Shown: one piece after another, positions 35,220 through 43,087 of the stretch
Layout of the letters: every line of letters begins with the position of its first letter
How positions within the stretch are numbered: position 1 is the stretch's first letter
Assembly: GCF_900141835.1 (NCBI RefSeq)
Contig: NZ_FQZD01000011.1
Span: 62,001-126,000, forward strand
From: Propionispora hippei DSM 15287
Lineage (GTDB): Bacteria > Bacillota > Negativicutes > Propionisporales > Propionisporaceae
Length of the DNA stretch: 64,000 bases
Direction of reading: 5' to 3'
Notes under the pieces: generated by a model
Seen by the model: the letters and a program-made list of their open reading frames with translations, nothing else
Told to the model about the DNA's origin: nothing
Databases searched by the model: none
Made by a program: the position numbers and the translations under genes

Positions 35220-36743
35220 TTAGCATGATCTTGCTTTTGTCACATCAAACCAGAAGCTAACTCCCTGCTCCTGATTGGCAACTCCGTAGGCGTTACCGTG
35301 CAGTTCCTGAATGGCACGGACGATGGACAGACCCAAGCCGTAGCCGCCGTGTTCGCGGGACCGGGATTTATCCACCTTGTAGAAGCTTAGCCAGATTTTA
35401 TCAAGGCTTTCGGACGGAATGGGCCGGCCGGTATTGAAGAGCCAAATGCGGATATGGCTGCCCGTATCTTCGGCTTTGATCTGGAGGCGGCGGTCCCCTT
35501 CGGTATGATCCAGGGCGTTGTTGACCAGATTGAATAGAATTTGCTCAATACGGAGCGGGTCGCCGAAAACCTGCAGTTGTTCCGGAACGTCCGTAATGAG
35601 TGTAATCTGCTTTTCCGCCAGCAGCGATTGGTATTTCAGCGCAATATCGCTCAGCAAGGCAGAAAGATCAAAATTACTTCGGTTTAGTTTAAAAAAGCCT
35701 GATTCAATTTGCGACAGGTTAAGCAGGTCTTTGACCAGCCGGTCCATTTTTTCTGCTTCGTCAATAATGACGGAGCAATAAAAATTGCGGTCTTCTTCGT
35801 TGCCGGCGATATTTTCTTTTAAACCTTCGGCATAGCCCAGTAACAGCGAAAGCGGCGTTTTTAACTCGTGAGATACACTGGACACAAAGTCCTGACGCAT
35901 TTTATCCAGTTTGCGTTCTTTCTCGACATCGGCCATCAATTGCTGGTTTTTTTGATGCAGATCGGCAATGGCCGTCCCCAGTTGGGCGGACAAGTGATTG
36001 ATACTGTTGCCCAGTTCGCCGATTTCATCGGTGCGGTTGATGGTGCAGGTCTTGGAAAAATCAAGCTGGCTCATGTTTTGGGCGATTTGCTTAAGTTCCA
36101 GTATGGGCGAAGTGAATTTTCTGGCGAAGAAGTAGGCCCAGAGGGAACCCAGCAAAATGGAGAGCAGGCCGGTCCAGGCAATGAACTGGGCTGCGATGCC
36201 GGCACTTTCCCATACCGGGGCCAGCGGCTGGCGAAGCAGGAGTAGATCACCGTTGCGTAGCTGGTATTCCAGCACTACCGAATCAAGATTCAGTTCCGGA
36301 CTGTGCTGGATTTCCAATTTGGTGCGGCTGTCGATAATCTCCTTGGCTTTAACGACAGGTACTGGCGGCCGGCGGGGATTGTTATCCCTGGGAAGCGGCG
36401 GAACTTTTTCGTTGCCGGGCCTCAGAGGCGGCGGAAAGGGCTCCTGGAATTTCGCATTAATAATGCGGCCGAAAGAGCTGTATTTAACCGAATTATCCTG
36501 AGCGATAATGACGATGCCGGCGCCAAGCGTGTTGCCGATCCGTTCGAGTTCCAGAGAGATGTCTTCCGGATTTCCGGCATAGAGTTCGTCGATTTGCCGG
36601 CAGTTTTCAATCAGCACCGCTTTCTTTTGCCAATAATAAAATTCCTCCAGCCCCATGGAAGTGAGACCCCAGGAAAACAGGGTAAAGAAGAGCAGAAGCG
36701 CGGTGAGGCTGAGAAACAGTCTATTACGAAGTGAGAGTTTCAT
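35220..36743 (-). CDS. Envelope sensor histidine kinase (HAMP-HisKA-HATPase)
   Basis: A 507-residue kinase: TM1 (about 8-30), a periplasmic region of about 140 residues rich in Pro, TM2 (about 180-205), HAMP (about 208-260), H-box FVSSVSHELKTPLSLLLGYA, and ATPase motifs NNALDHTEGD and GYGLGLSIVRAI. The ATG overlaps the stop of the response regulator gene by four bases (ATGA), so translation is coupled. The downstream Spy/CpxP-like gene suggests it monitors envelope or protein-folding stress. Confidence 0.93.
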   Translation of the reverse strand: MKLSLRNRLFLSLTALLLFFTLFSWGLTSMGLEEFYYWQKKAVLIENCRQIDELYAGNPEDISLELERIGNTLGAGIVIIAQDNSVKYSSFGRIINAKFQEPFPPPLRPGNEKVPPLPRDNNPRRPPVPVVKAKEIIDSRTKLEIQHSPELNLDSVVLEYQLRNGDLLLLRQPLAPVWESAGIAAQFIAWTGLLSILLGSLWAYFFARKFTSPILELKQIAQNMSQLDFSKTCTINRTDEIGELGNSINHLSAQLGTAIADLHQKNQQLMADVEKERKLDKMRQDFVSSVSHELKTPLSLLLGYAEGLKENIAGNEEDRNFYCSVIIDEAEKMDRLVKDLLNLSQIESGFFKLNRSNFDLSALLSDIALKYQSLLAEKQITLITDVPEQLQVFGDPLRIEQILFNLVNNALDHTEGDRRLQIKAEDTGSHIRIWLFNTGRPIPSESLDKIWLSFYKVDKSRSREHGGYGLGLSIVRAIQELHGNAYGVANQEQGVSFWFDVTKARSC

Positions 36744-37405
36744 TTGGCCGCCTCGAATCGATATCCATAACCACGAATGGTTTGAATAAAGGTATGTTTG
36801 TCCTGTAATTTGGCCCGGAGGCGGTTGATATGGGTGTCGACTGTTCGCAAATCGCCAAAATATTCATAGTCCCAGACATGATCGAGAATTTGCTGGCGGC
36901 TCAGTGCCTTTCCCTTATTTTCGGCCAGGTAGATTAGCAGATCATATTCCTTCGGACTTAAATCGAGGAATTGATTGGCAATGAGGACCTGCCGGGCTGT
37001 CGGGTCAATGGTCAGACCATCATAGGAAAATTGTTTGTCCCGGTCCAGTCGCCGAAAGAGGGAATTGACCCGGGCGGTCAGGATTTTGGGACTGAAAGGC
37101 TTGGTTATGTACTCGTCGGCACCGATCTCAAAGGCGAATAACTGGTCGATTTCCTCGCCGCGGGCGGTAAGCATGATGACCGGTATATTTGATTTTTTGC
37201 GGATCTCCCGACAGACAGTCCAGCCGTCCTGTTCGGGCATCATGACGTCCAGAATGACTAAATCAACCGCCGCTCGATCGAGCACATCCAGCGCGATTCT
37301 GCCATTCTCAGCCTCCAGGATGGCATAGCCTTCGCGGGAAAGAAAATCGGCCACCAGTTTTCTCAGGCGCGATTCGTCGTCAACAATTAATACGGTTTTA
37401 TTCAC
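36740..37405 (-). CDS. OmpR-family response regulator
   Basis: A 221-residue protein with a receiver domain (VDDESRLRKLV, phospho-Asp in LVILDVMMPEQDG, Lys in YITKPFSPK) and an OmpR winged helix (about 125-220, with LSPKEYDLLIYLAENKGKAL and RTVDTHINRLRAKL). It is the first gene of the RR-HK pair. The downstream periplasmic-protein gene is a candidate target. Confidence 0.94.
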   Translation of the reverse strand: MNKTVLIVDDESRLRKLVADFLSREGYAILEAENGRIALDVLDRAAVDLVILDVMMPEQDGWTVCREIRKKSNIPVIMLTARGEEIDQLFAFEIGADEYITKPFSPKILTARVNSLFRRLDRDKQFSYDGLTIDPTARQVLIANQFLDLSPKEYDLLIYLAENKGKALSRQQILDHVWDYEYFGDLRTVDTHINRLRAKLQDKHTFIQTIRGYGYRFEAAK

Positions 37406-37510
37406 GGAAGAAATCTCCTTATACAGGTATTAGGTGTATCTGCTTATACAATAAGATAGTTTTAAAGCGCAAGTCAATAACCTATTTTGAAGCTAGCCCG
37501 GCAAAGACAA

Positions 37511-37538
37511 AGAAAAAACAGCCACAGGTGTGGCTGTA
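37511..37538 (-). terminator. Terminator of the Gly/Ile-rich small gene
   Basis: On the minus strand ACAGCCACA-CC-TGTGGCTGT followed by TTTTTTCTTT. Confidence 0.85.
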
Positions 37539-37557
37539 CAGGGTGAAGCTTCTTTTG

Positions 37558-37668
37558 TTAGCAGGTAGGACTGCAGTCGTTATTATCAAAGCAGCAGAAA
37601 AGCAGCAGGATGATAATGATAATAATCCAGCACCCATTGCCGCGGCCGCCGCCAAATCCGAAACCCAT
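37558..37668 (-). CDS. Small Gly/Ile/Cys-rich membrane peptide (YjcZ-like, 36 aa)
   Basis: The protein has a glycine-rich start (MGFGFGGGRGNGCW), one hydrophobic run of Ile/Leu (about 15-24) and a Cys-rich tail (FCCFDNNDCSPTC). Short glycine plus hydrophobic peptides of this type (YjcZ/CcoQ-like small spore membrane proteins) are common in spore formers. GGAG precedes ATG 37668 by about ten bases. Confidence 0.65.
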   Translation of the reverse strand: MGFGFGGGRGNGCWIIIIIILLLFCCFDNNDCSPTC

Positions 37669-37841
37669 GAAAATTCACTCCTTTTACTGTAAGTATCTGT
37701 TGCTCTATATCCTATGATGGAGAGTGACCGGTTGCTATTCTCCAGCATTGTTTTTTTGCTGTGCCCGTTTCCATAACAATAAACAGTTTATGGCAGGAAA
37801 ATGTTGAATTTTGTCTAAATATATCGAATAGGAGGAGTGCT

Positions 37842-37979
37842 ATGCAATCGTTAATTGGTTTAAGCCTAAGGGGACAGCAAATGAAATACCGGAGTAAAGG
37901 GCGGCTGGACCGCCGGCTGGTGGCGCTGATTGTCACAGTCGTGGCGGCAGGCCTGCTGGTCAGGCAATATTTCATGTAA
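37842..37979 (+). CDS. Small single-pass membrane protein (45 aa)
   Basis: A basic N-terminal half (SLRGQQMKYRSKGRLDRR) is followed by one hydrophobic helix (LVALIVTVVAAGLLV). AGGAGGAG precedes ATG 37842 by five bases, a very strong site. Function unknown. Confidence 0.65.
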   Translation: MQSLIGLSLRGQQMKYRSKGRLDRRLVALIVTVVAAGLLVRQYFM

Positions 37980-38035
37980 TAGGCGCAGGGTAGCCATTTC
38001 TACTTTCTTTACATAAAATGAAGAGAGGTGAGGAG

Positions 38036-38368
38036 ATGGCCTATTCCATTATGATCAGCCGCGCTAACCGGCAGTTGACGCTTTATCAAAACGGTAAAAT
38101 CGTTCAGGTTTATCCGGTTGGCGTAGGGAAATTTTCCACGCCGACGCCAGTTGGACGGTTTCAGATTGTGAGTAAGGTGCCCAATCCGGGCGGTCCCTTT
38201 GGGGTAATGTGGATGGGTCTGAGTCAGCCACATTACGGGATTCACGGGACTAATAATCCGGCTTCCATCGGACAGCACGTATCCCATGGCTGTGTACGCA
38301 TGCAAAACAGCCACGTGCTTGCCCTGGCCCGGCTGGTGTCTATCGGAACACCGGTGAGTATCCAATAA
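38036..38368 (+). CDS. Short L,D-transpeptidase (YkuD domain)
   Basis: A 110-residue protein that is almost only the YkuD catalytic core: YGIHGTN and the active site SHGCVRMQN. Enzymes of this family form 3-3 peptidoglycan crosslinks or anchor proteins. No signal peptide or LysM is present, which is odd for an enzyme of the wall; B. subtilis YkuD-like spore proteins also lack classical signals. ATG 38036 has GAGGTGAGGAG upstream. Confidence 0.88.
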   Translation: MAYSIMISRANRQLTLYQNGKIVQVYPVGVGKFSTPTPVGRFQIVSKVPNPGGPFGVMWMGLSQPHYGIHGTNNPASIGQHVSHGCVRMQNSHVLALARLVSIGTPVSIQ

Positions 38369-38385
38369 TTAAGGAAGCTTTAATG

Positions 38386-38420
38386 GCAGGACTTAGCTAT
38401 TGTCCTGTCTAATTTTTTTA
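38386..38420 (+). terminator. Probable terminator after the L,D-transpeptidase gene
   Basis: GCAGGAC, nine-base loop, GTCCTGT, then CTAATTTTTTTA. Confidence 0.65.
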
Positions 38421-38433
38421 TATAGGTGATTAC

Positions 38434-38673
38434 ATGCGTGAACGACAGATGGTCAGTGCAACAGAACTGGCTAAAATGGGAAAATGTGAACAACAGTTGG
38501 TTTATGATGCGCAATATGGTGAGGATAAGACACTGACCGACGAATACATTCGCCGGGGAAACCAGAGTCATGAGCAATTTGCCTGTCGTCTTACGGGCGT
38601 AAGGCAAGGCTGGTTCAGGCGCTTGCTGAACTGGCTGCTGCGCCTGTTGTACGGCCGCGGGGAACGGCCGTGA
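38434..38673 (+). CDS. N-terminal chain of a split Cas4/RecB-like nuclease
   Basis: A 79-residue protein carrying what in Cas4/Dna2 enzymes is the N-terminal part: SATELAKMGKCEQQLVYD supplies the first Fe-S cysteine and RRGNQSHEQF the conserved GxxxH of the nuclease fold. The C-terminus is an amphipathic, possibly membrane-associated helix (WFRRLLNWLLRLLYGR). Its stop overlaps the GTG start of the next gene (GTGA), so the chains are translated together and probably assemble. No CRISPR array or other cas gene is present. Confidence 0.65.
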   Translation: MRERQMVSATELAKMGKCEQQLVYDAQYGEDKTLTDEYIRRGNQSHEQFACRLTGVRQGWFRRLLNWLLRLLYGRGERP

Positions 38674-39140
38674 GCGGTGTCTTTTGGCTGCTGCTGGGTG
38701 GTGTTGTTTATCTCTGGTACCGGCGGCGTCAGAGCAGGCTGACAGTGTACCGGCTTGAACCGTATCTGAAAATCCTGGAGCCTATTCCGCTGTGCGGCGC
38801 GCCCGATGTCGTCTGGCGGCGGCAAGGCAGCTCAACTTTGATTGTCGGCGATTATAAGAGCCGGACCAATCACCGGATTTACGAATCCGATATCATCCAA
38901 TTGTCAGTCTACCGGTTTTTATTGCTGCATACCCAGGAAAAGGCTGTTGCCGATTACGGGTATATTCACTTTAGCGATGGCAGCCGCCGGCAGGTCAAAC
39001 TGCTGCGGGAAAAGCAGCTCGGTAAGTTGTATGAACGGTACAGGAGGATTCTTGCCGGCAAGATCGAACCGGCGAAGGTCTGCCGGACCGAGTATTGCCG
39101 CCATTGCTCCCACCGGGCGATTTGTAACAGAAAGAATTAG
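38670..39140 (+). CDS. C-terminal chain of a split Cas4/RecB-like nuclease, with membrane segment
   Basis: The 156-residue protein begins with a hydrophobic segment (VFWLLLGGVVYLWY) and then has the PD-(D/E)XK core: GAPDVVW (first Asp), VGDYKSR (D-x-K), QLSVYRFLL, and the C-terminal YCRHCSHRAIC that gives three Fe-S cysteines. Together with the Cys in the preceding chain this completes the four-Cys cluster of Cas4/Dna2-type nucleases. It would cleave single-stranded DNA ends; the membrane segment suggests action at the membrane, for example on incoming DNA, which is inference. Confidence 0.72.
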   Translation: MSGVFWLLLGGVVYLWYRRRQSRLTVYRLEPYLKILEPIPLCGAPDVVWRRQGSSTLIVGDYKSRTNHRIYESDIIQLSVYRFLLLHTQEKAVADYGYIHFSDGSRRQVKLLREKQLGKLYERYRRILAGKIEPAKVCRTEYCRHCSHRAICNRKN

Positions 39141-39253
39141 GATTTACAGACAACTGGCAAGGGAAGTTTTTGCCGGAGGCAATTTTTGTCACAATCTTGC
39201 CATATATCAGGGCTATACTTAGGCCAGTAAGAACAGTTGGGAGGTAGAACAGA

Positions 39254-39460
39254 ATGCACGGTCACATTCCTTTTTTCGGTATGGCTTTTGGCGGATTTCA
39301 TTTGATTTTTGCCATCGTCTTTTTGTATTTGTTTTATAATATATCAAAATCCCTGCAGCGTATTGCCGCCGGGATGGAAAAGAAAGAGATCAAGCTGCAG
39401 CTGCTGGCAAACGATGAACTGGAACAGGCAAAAGACAAGAGCGAAGAAGTTAAGCCGTAA
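39254..39460 (+). CDS. Small membrane protein with charged tail (68 aa)
   Basis: One hydrophobic helix (about 10-30, FHLIFAIVFLYLFYNI) followed by a Lys/Glu-rich coiled tail. GGGAGG precedes ATG 39254. No family recognised. It ends at a strong terminator. Confidence 0.7.
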   Translation: MHGHIPFFGMAFGGFHLIFAIVFLYLFYNISKSLQRIAAGMEKKEIKLQLLANDELEQAKDKSEEVKP

Positions 39461-39483
39461 CCGCCATTGGCCGTCAAGGCAAC

Positions 39484-39515
39484 AAAAAAGAACCGGAGTA
39501 TACCGGTTCTTTTTT
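39484..39515. terminator. Bidirectional intrinsic terminator
   Basis: AAAAAAGAACCGG, six-base loop, CCGGTTCTTTTTT, between the small membrane protein gene and corC-like gene. Confidence 0.92.
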
Positions 39516-39537
39516 GGCTTAAAGTGCTGACCACGCT

Positions 39538-40845
39538 CTATTCGTCAGGCAGTTTGGTGACAATGATCTTGTCGATTCGCATGCGGTCCATATCGACGAT
39601 TTCAAAGGAAAGTCCTGACCATTCGAAGGTCTCGCCTGTTTTGGGCATGCTGCCCAGGTAGGAGGTGATAAAGCCGCCGAGTGTCTGATAATGATCCTTG
39701 TCCTCACCCGGCATCTCCTGGATATGAAACAGCTCTTTAAATTCTTCAATCGATAAAAGTCCGTCCAGCAGCCAGGACCGGTCATCCCGCTGCACAATTT
39801 CCGGATCATCCTCTTCTTCCTGCGGCAATTCACCGACTAAATGCTCCAGTATATCGTACAGGGTAACCAGGCCGATCATGCCGCCGAATTCATCCATAAT
39901 AAAAGCAATATGCGTGCCGGATTGCTGAAACTGTTCCAGTAGTTTAAAAGCCCGCAAGCTACGGGGAACGAACAGCGGCTCCTCCGTGTGCTCCGCAATG
40001 GGCAGGGGAGACTGACCGCGGGACAGAAATAAATCTTTGATATAGACGACTCCCACCAGTTCGTCCAGACTGCCTCTGGCAACCGGCAGGCGCGAGTGAT
40101 GGCTGCTAACCAGGACTTGCCAGATTTCTTCCTCCCCGTCTTCCAAATCAATCCAGTCGATTTGCGTGCGGGGAGTCATCAGGGCCGAAACCCGCATATC
40201 GCCCAGGCGGAAAACCCGGTCCACAATGTTTCTTTCCGCTTCTTCAAAGGTTCCGACAGCGGTCCCTTCGGCAAGCATGATTTTTATTTCCTCTTCGGTT
40301 ACGCCGGCATCCTGTGGTTCCCGGATATTAAGCAGGTTTAGGACAAATTCGGTAGACAGGCTCAGCAACTTGACCAAAGGGGAAAATAGTTTGGAAAAAA
40401 AACGCATAGGAATGGCAATAGAGACGGCAACCGCCTCCGGTGCATTCAGCGCAATCCGTTTGGGGACTAATTCGCCAATAATCAAAGAGGTATAGGTAAT
40501 CAGTGTGACGACAATAAACATGCTGACGGCGTAACTATGGGGACCGAGCACCGGCAACGGCGCAAGATAGCCGGCCAGTACCTGAGCGAAGGCGGCGCCG
40601 CCATATGCCCCGGTGACCACGCCGATGACGCTGATGCCTACCTGTACGGTAGACAGCAACTGGGTCGGTTCATTCGCCAGTTCCCAGGCGGTTCTGGCGG
40701 CCGAGCTTCCTTCCTGGGCCTGTTTTTCCAGGCGTGTCTTGCGGGAGGAAACAATGGCAATTTCGGTCATGGCAAACAGGCCATTGGCAATGATTAAGAT
40801 CAGTATAATTAAAAGTTCCCAACCGATAGACGGGTCTGTTTCCAA
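39538..40845 (-). CDS. CNNM/HlyC-CorC family transporter
   Basis: A 435-residue membrane protein: the DUF21/CNNM domain with four hydrophobic segments (about 10-200, including ANGLFAMTEIAIVSSRK and LIIGELVPKRIAL), two CBS repeats (around MTPRTQIDWIDL and FIMDEFGGMIGLVTL), and a C-terminal CorC_HlyC domain. Relatives export Mg2+ or Co2+. I place the start at TTG 40845 with AAGGAG eleven bases upstream; the frame continues to 40923 without a site. Confidence 0.88.
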   Translation of the reverse strand: METDPSIGWELLIILILIIANGLFAMTEIAIVSSRKTRLEKQAQEGSSAARTAWELANEPTQLLSTVQVGISVIGVVTGAYGGAAFAQVLAGYLAPLPVLGPHSYAVSMFIVVTLITYTSLIIGELVPKRIALNAPEAVAVSIAIPMRFFSKLFSPLVKLLSLSTEFVLNLLNIREPQDAGVTEEEIKIMLAEGTAVGTFEEAERNIVDRVFRLGDMRVSALMTPRTQIDWIDLEDGEEEIWQVLVSSHHSRLPVARGSLDELVGVVYIKDLFLSRGQSPLPIAEHTEEPLFVPRSLRAFKLLEQFQQSGTHIAFIMDEFGGMIGLVTLYDILEHLVGELPQEEEDDPEIVQRDDRSWLLDGLLSIEEFKELFHIQEMPGEDKDHYQTLGGFITSYLGSMPKTGETFEWSGLSFEIVDMDRMRIDKIIVTKLPDE

Positions 40846-41018
40846 TGAAAAACCAACTCCTTTTAATATTACATTATAACAATAGTTTCTGATTTTTAAA
40901 AGTCCGGGCGGACTGCCGGTCATTTGATAAAATTCTCCTTACAGTATATAATAGCTTATTCATAGGTAGCGTGACACAGGTATATCGTCAGAAAAGGGCT
41001 TGCCAGAGGAGGCAGAGT

Positions 41019-41216
41019 ATGAACGGTACAGAACGAAAGAATATCCGGCGGGGCTGCAAGGTGCGGATCGTACAGAAGCAGCATCAGCGGACCGGTGAGT
41101 TGACCGAAGGGATAGTAAGTGATATTTTGACCAATAGCCAGGTGCATCCCCGGGGAATTAAAGTCAGGCTGGAAACAGGGCATATTGGGAGAGTTCAGGA
41201 GGTCTTGTCCACCTAA
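41019..41216 (+). CDS. ywbE: YwbE family protein
   Basis: A 65-residue KOW-like beta protein of the conserved YwbE family (RKNIRRGCKVRIVQKQHQRT, GIVSDILTNS, HPRGIKVRLE). Function is not established in any organism that I know. AGGAGG precedes ATG 41019. Confidence 0.9.
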   Translation: MNGTERKNIRRGCKVRIVQKQHQRTGELTEGIVSDILTNSQVHPRGIKVRLETGHIGRVQEVLST

Positions 41217-41296
41217 TCACCGGACAGAAAAAGAAGGATAATATCCCTTTATGAATAACTTAGTAAGTAAAGCAGTTTAAAGAACGGGGGAGTTTG

Positions 41297-42118
41297 ATGA
41301 GGATACGATGGTGTGTTTGCGATGTGGACGGTACGCTGATGAATTCGGCGAATCATTTGACGGAAGAAACTATGCTGGCCGTACGCCAAATGCAGGAGGC
41401 CGGGGTCGAACTTATTTTATCTACCGGCCGAAGCCCGCTGTTTATTAAAGAACTGGTGGCTAAACTCAACCTGAGCGGACCGGTAATTTGCTGCAACGGT
41501 GGTCTCATCCGGCATGTGGGAACGGGGCAAACCTTGTTCAGCAAGGAAATCCGCCGGCAAACCGTGCTGGCCTTGGCGGCTGATTTTTTGGACAGCGGCG
41601 TCGACGCCCTTATGTATTCGGACGAGCATATTTATTATAACCGCGGCAGCAAACGGGCCCAGCTATATTTCCGGTTCAACCAGGAAAAAGAGCCGGAGTT
41701 CCGGGTGCCGCTGATTGAAATTACACGGGCAGAGGAATTGCCCGACCGGATTATAAAATTTTTTGTCTGGGATGTCGATGCAGCCTTGGCGGGGCGGATT
41801 ACGACCGTTCACAATAAGCCGGGAGATTTGTATGTTGTACAATCGATGAAAGGCTCCCTGGACGTTATGGCCAGTGGTGTGTCCAAGGGAGAAGCGCTGC
41901 GGTTTTTGGCGCAGCAGGGACGGCTTCAGTTGGCACAGACCGCCGTGTTTGGTGATAACTATAATGATGTCAGTATGTTCGAACTGGCCGGACTGCCAAT
42001 TGCGATGGCCAACGGGGAGTCTGCCGCCAAGCAGGCCGCTAAATTCGTTGCCCGCTCCAATGATGAGAACGGTGTGGCGCATGCTATCCGGCGCTATATT
42101 TTGGAACAGCCTGTTTGA
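41297..42118 (+). CDS. Cof-type HAD-IIB phosphatase
   Basis: A 273-residue haloacid dehalogenase-fold hydrolase: motif I CDVDGTLMNSANHL with the nucleophile Asp, motif II ILSTGRSP, and motif IV FGDNYNDVSMFELAG. Such enzymes dephosphorylate sugar phosphates, FMN or PLP with broad specificity. ATG 41297 has GGGGGAG upstream. Confidence 0.92.
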   Translation: MRIRWCVCDVDGTLMNSANHLTEETMLAVRQMQEAGVELILSTGRSPLFIKELVAKLNLSGPVICCNGGLIRHVGTGQTLFSKEIRRQTVLALAADFLDSGVDALMYSDEHIYYNRGSKRAQLYFRFNQEKEPEFRVPLIEITRAEELPDRIIKFFVWDVDAALAGRITTVHNKPGDLYVVQSMKGSLDVMASGVSKGEALRFLAQQGRLQLAQTAVFGDNYNDVSMFELAGLPIAMANGESAAKQAAKFVARSNDENGVAHAIRRYILEQPV

Positions 42119-42140
42119 TAATGGAAATAGGATAGTATAG

Positions 42141-42165
42141 ACGGCCGGCATTGCCGGCTGTGTTT
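42141..42165 (+). terminator. Possible terminator after the HAD gene
   Basis: ACGGCCGGC-ATT-GCCGGCTGT with one G:U pair, followed by GTTTATTTT, a weak U-tract. Confidence 0.5.
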
Positions 42166-42356
42166 ATTTTGGTTGCTTCAACCCAGCAAGCCGGAACTTT
42201 TTTGGAATATAACCGGCATGACGGCCAAGGTAAACTGTTTTTTGCGATATATTGTAATTGACGAAAAAATAAATACTATATCTTGTGCTTTTTGCAGGAT
42301 AATGACTGTTTAAGGCGAAACAGTCATTAAAAGTGATCTATTTGGAGAGGATTGTT

Positions 42357-42656
42357 ATGCTAATCAAAAATGTAGTGGTGGAAAACCCTGAGCATCTGCC
42401 GGAAAAAGAAGTACAGGCCTATGTGTATGAGGAAATGGCTATTTGGCAAAAGACAGGCAAGACCTTGGGCCGCGTTGTTCTTTGCCTGGAAGGAAATGAC
42501 GTGGTTATTCAGTCTTTTGAACAATCCCCGATTAAAAGAACGCGCCGGATTACCGGCTATCTCAGTACGGTGGATAAGTTCAATGATGCGAAACAGCGGG
42601 AATTGGCTGATCGCTTGCCTCATAATCAGGAACGGGAAGCAGTACTTTTGGTGTAG
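42357..42656 (+). CDS. Small protein with NrdD C-terminal-like motif
   Basis: A 99-residue protein. RRITGYLSTVDKFNDAKQREL, with DRLPH just after, resembles the region of anaerobic ribonucleotide reductases (NrdD) next to the glycyl-radical loop. The rest of the reductase is absent and no Gly-radical motif is seen. It may be a regulatory or accessory relative of that domain. ATG 42357 is preceded by GGAGAGG. A zinc-ribbon gene follows 23 bp later and likely shares its transcript. Confidence 0.6.
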   Translation: MLIKNVVVENPEHLPEKEVQAYVYEEMAIWQKTGKTLGRVVLCLEGNDVVIQSFEQSPIKRTRRITGYLSTVDKFNDAKQRELADRLPHNQEREAVLLV

Positions 42657-42679
42657 GAAAATACAAGGAGGGATAATCC

Positions 42680-42853
42680 ATGTCTCAGTTGAAAGCCATC
42701 TGCCCCCATTGTGACAGTGAACTGGTCAAACAGGCTGTGACGGTGGACTTGGTTGTGTTTAAATGCGTACAGTGCAACCGCGAATTCGGTCCATTGCCGG
42801 CGGCCTGCACGCAGGCCGAGCTGGACCGGGTGTTGAATGAGTCCGACCGGTGA
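42680..42853 (+). CDS. Small zinc-ribbon protein (57 aa)
   Basis: Two CxxC knuckles (CPHC and CVQC) about 22 residues apart form a classic zinc ribbon, followed by a short charged helix. NrdD enzymes also carry a four-cysteine zinc site, so this and the preceding gene could together mimic an NrdD C-terminus. AAGGAGG precedes ATG 42680. Terminator directly after the stop. Confidence 0.65.
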   Translation: MSQLKAICPHCDSELVKQAVTVDLVVFKCVQCNREFGPLPAACTQAELDRVLNESDR

Positions 42854-42880
42854 AAAAACGCCTGGCAAGGCGTTTTTTTT
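42853..42880 (+). terminator. Intrinsic terminator
   Basis: AAAAAACGCCT-TGGCA-like loop-AGGCGTTTTTTTT directly at the stop codon of the zinc-ribbon gene. Confidence 0.9.
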
Positions 42881-42935
42881 ATGGCTGGAAACAGGCTTGC
42901 TAAAATTGGAGAATAACTAACAAAGCAGATAGTTA

Positions 42936-42964
42936 TTGACGAGTTTGGTAAAAATATGTAATAT
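42936..42964 (+). promoter_or_regulatory. Sigma-A type promoter of riboswitch-GGDEF/EAL transcript
   Basis: TTGACG, 17-bp spacer, TAATAT, about 20 bp before the aptamer. Confidence 0.78.
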
Positions 42965-42984
42965 GTTATAGGGATCTAAAAAAA

Positions 42985-43066
42985 TATTGGGTAAACTTAT
43001 CGAAAGGTAAGGACACAAAGCCATGGGTCTAAGGATGTATGCATCTATGATTGCCAGGTTGCCTGT
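42985..43066 (+). promoter_or_regulatory. Cyclic di-GMP-I riboswitch upstream of GGDEF-EAL gene
   Basis: TTGGGTAAAC, P2 helix TTATC-GAAA-GGTAA with GNRA loop, GGACACAAAGCC core, GGGTCTAAGG and TATGATTGCC receptor side, closing strand TTGCCT. Compared with the consensus, C in GGGC is T and G in GACGC is A, a change that would keep a pair between them. The 3' strand GGTTGCCTG (43057-43065) can instead pair with CAGGCGACC (43092-43100), which is the 5' arm and loop of the terminator. That predicts read-through without ligand and termination with c-di-GMP. Confidence 0.9.
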
Positions 43067-43087
43067 TTTCTATCAAAACGGTTTAGT

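Noticed and set aside
38434-39140. CRISPR-Cas locus suggested by the Cas4-like genes
   Set aside because: No repeat-spacer array and no cas1, cas2 or effector gene in the window.
38434-39140. Frameshifted single Cas4-like gene
   Set aside because: Both chains have extra hydrophobic sequence at the junction and a typical GTGA coupling overlap; a simple one-base error would not create these.
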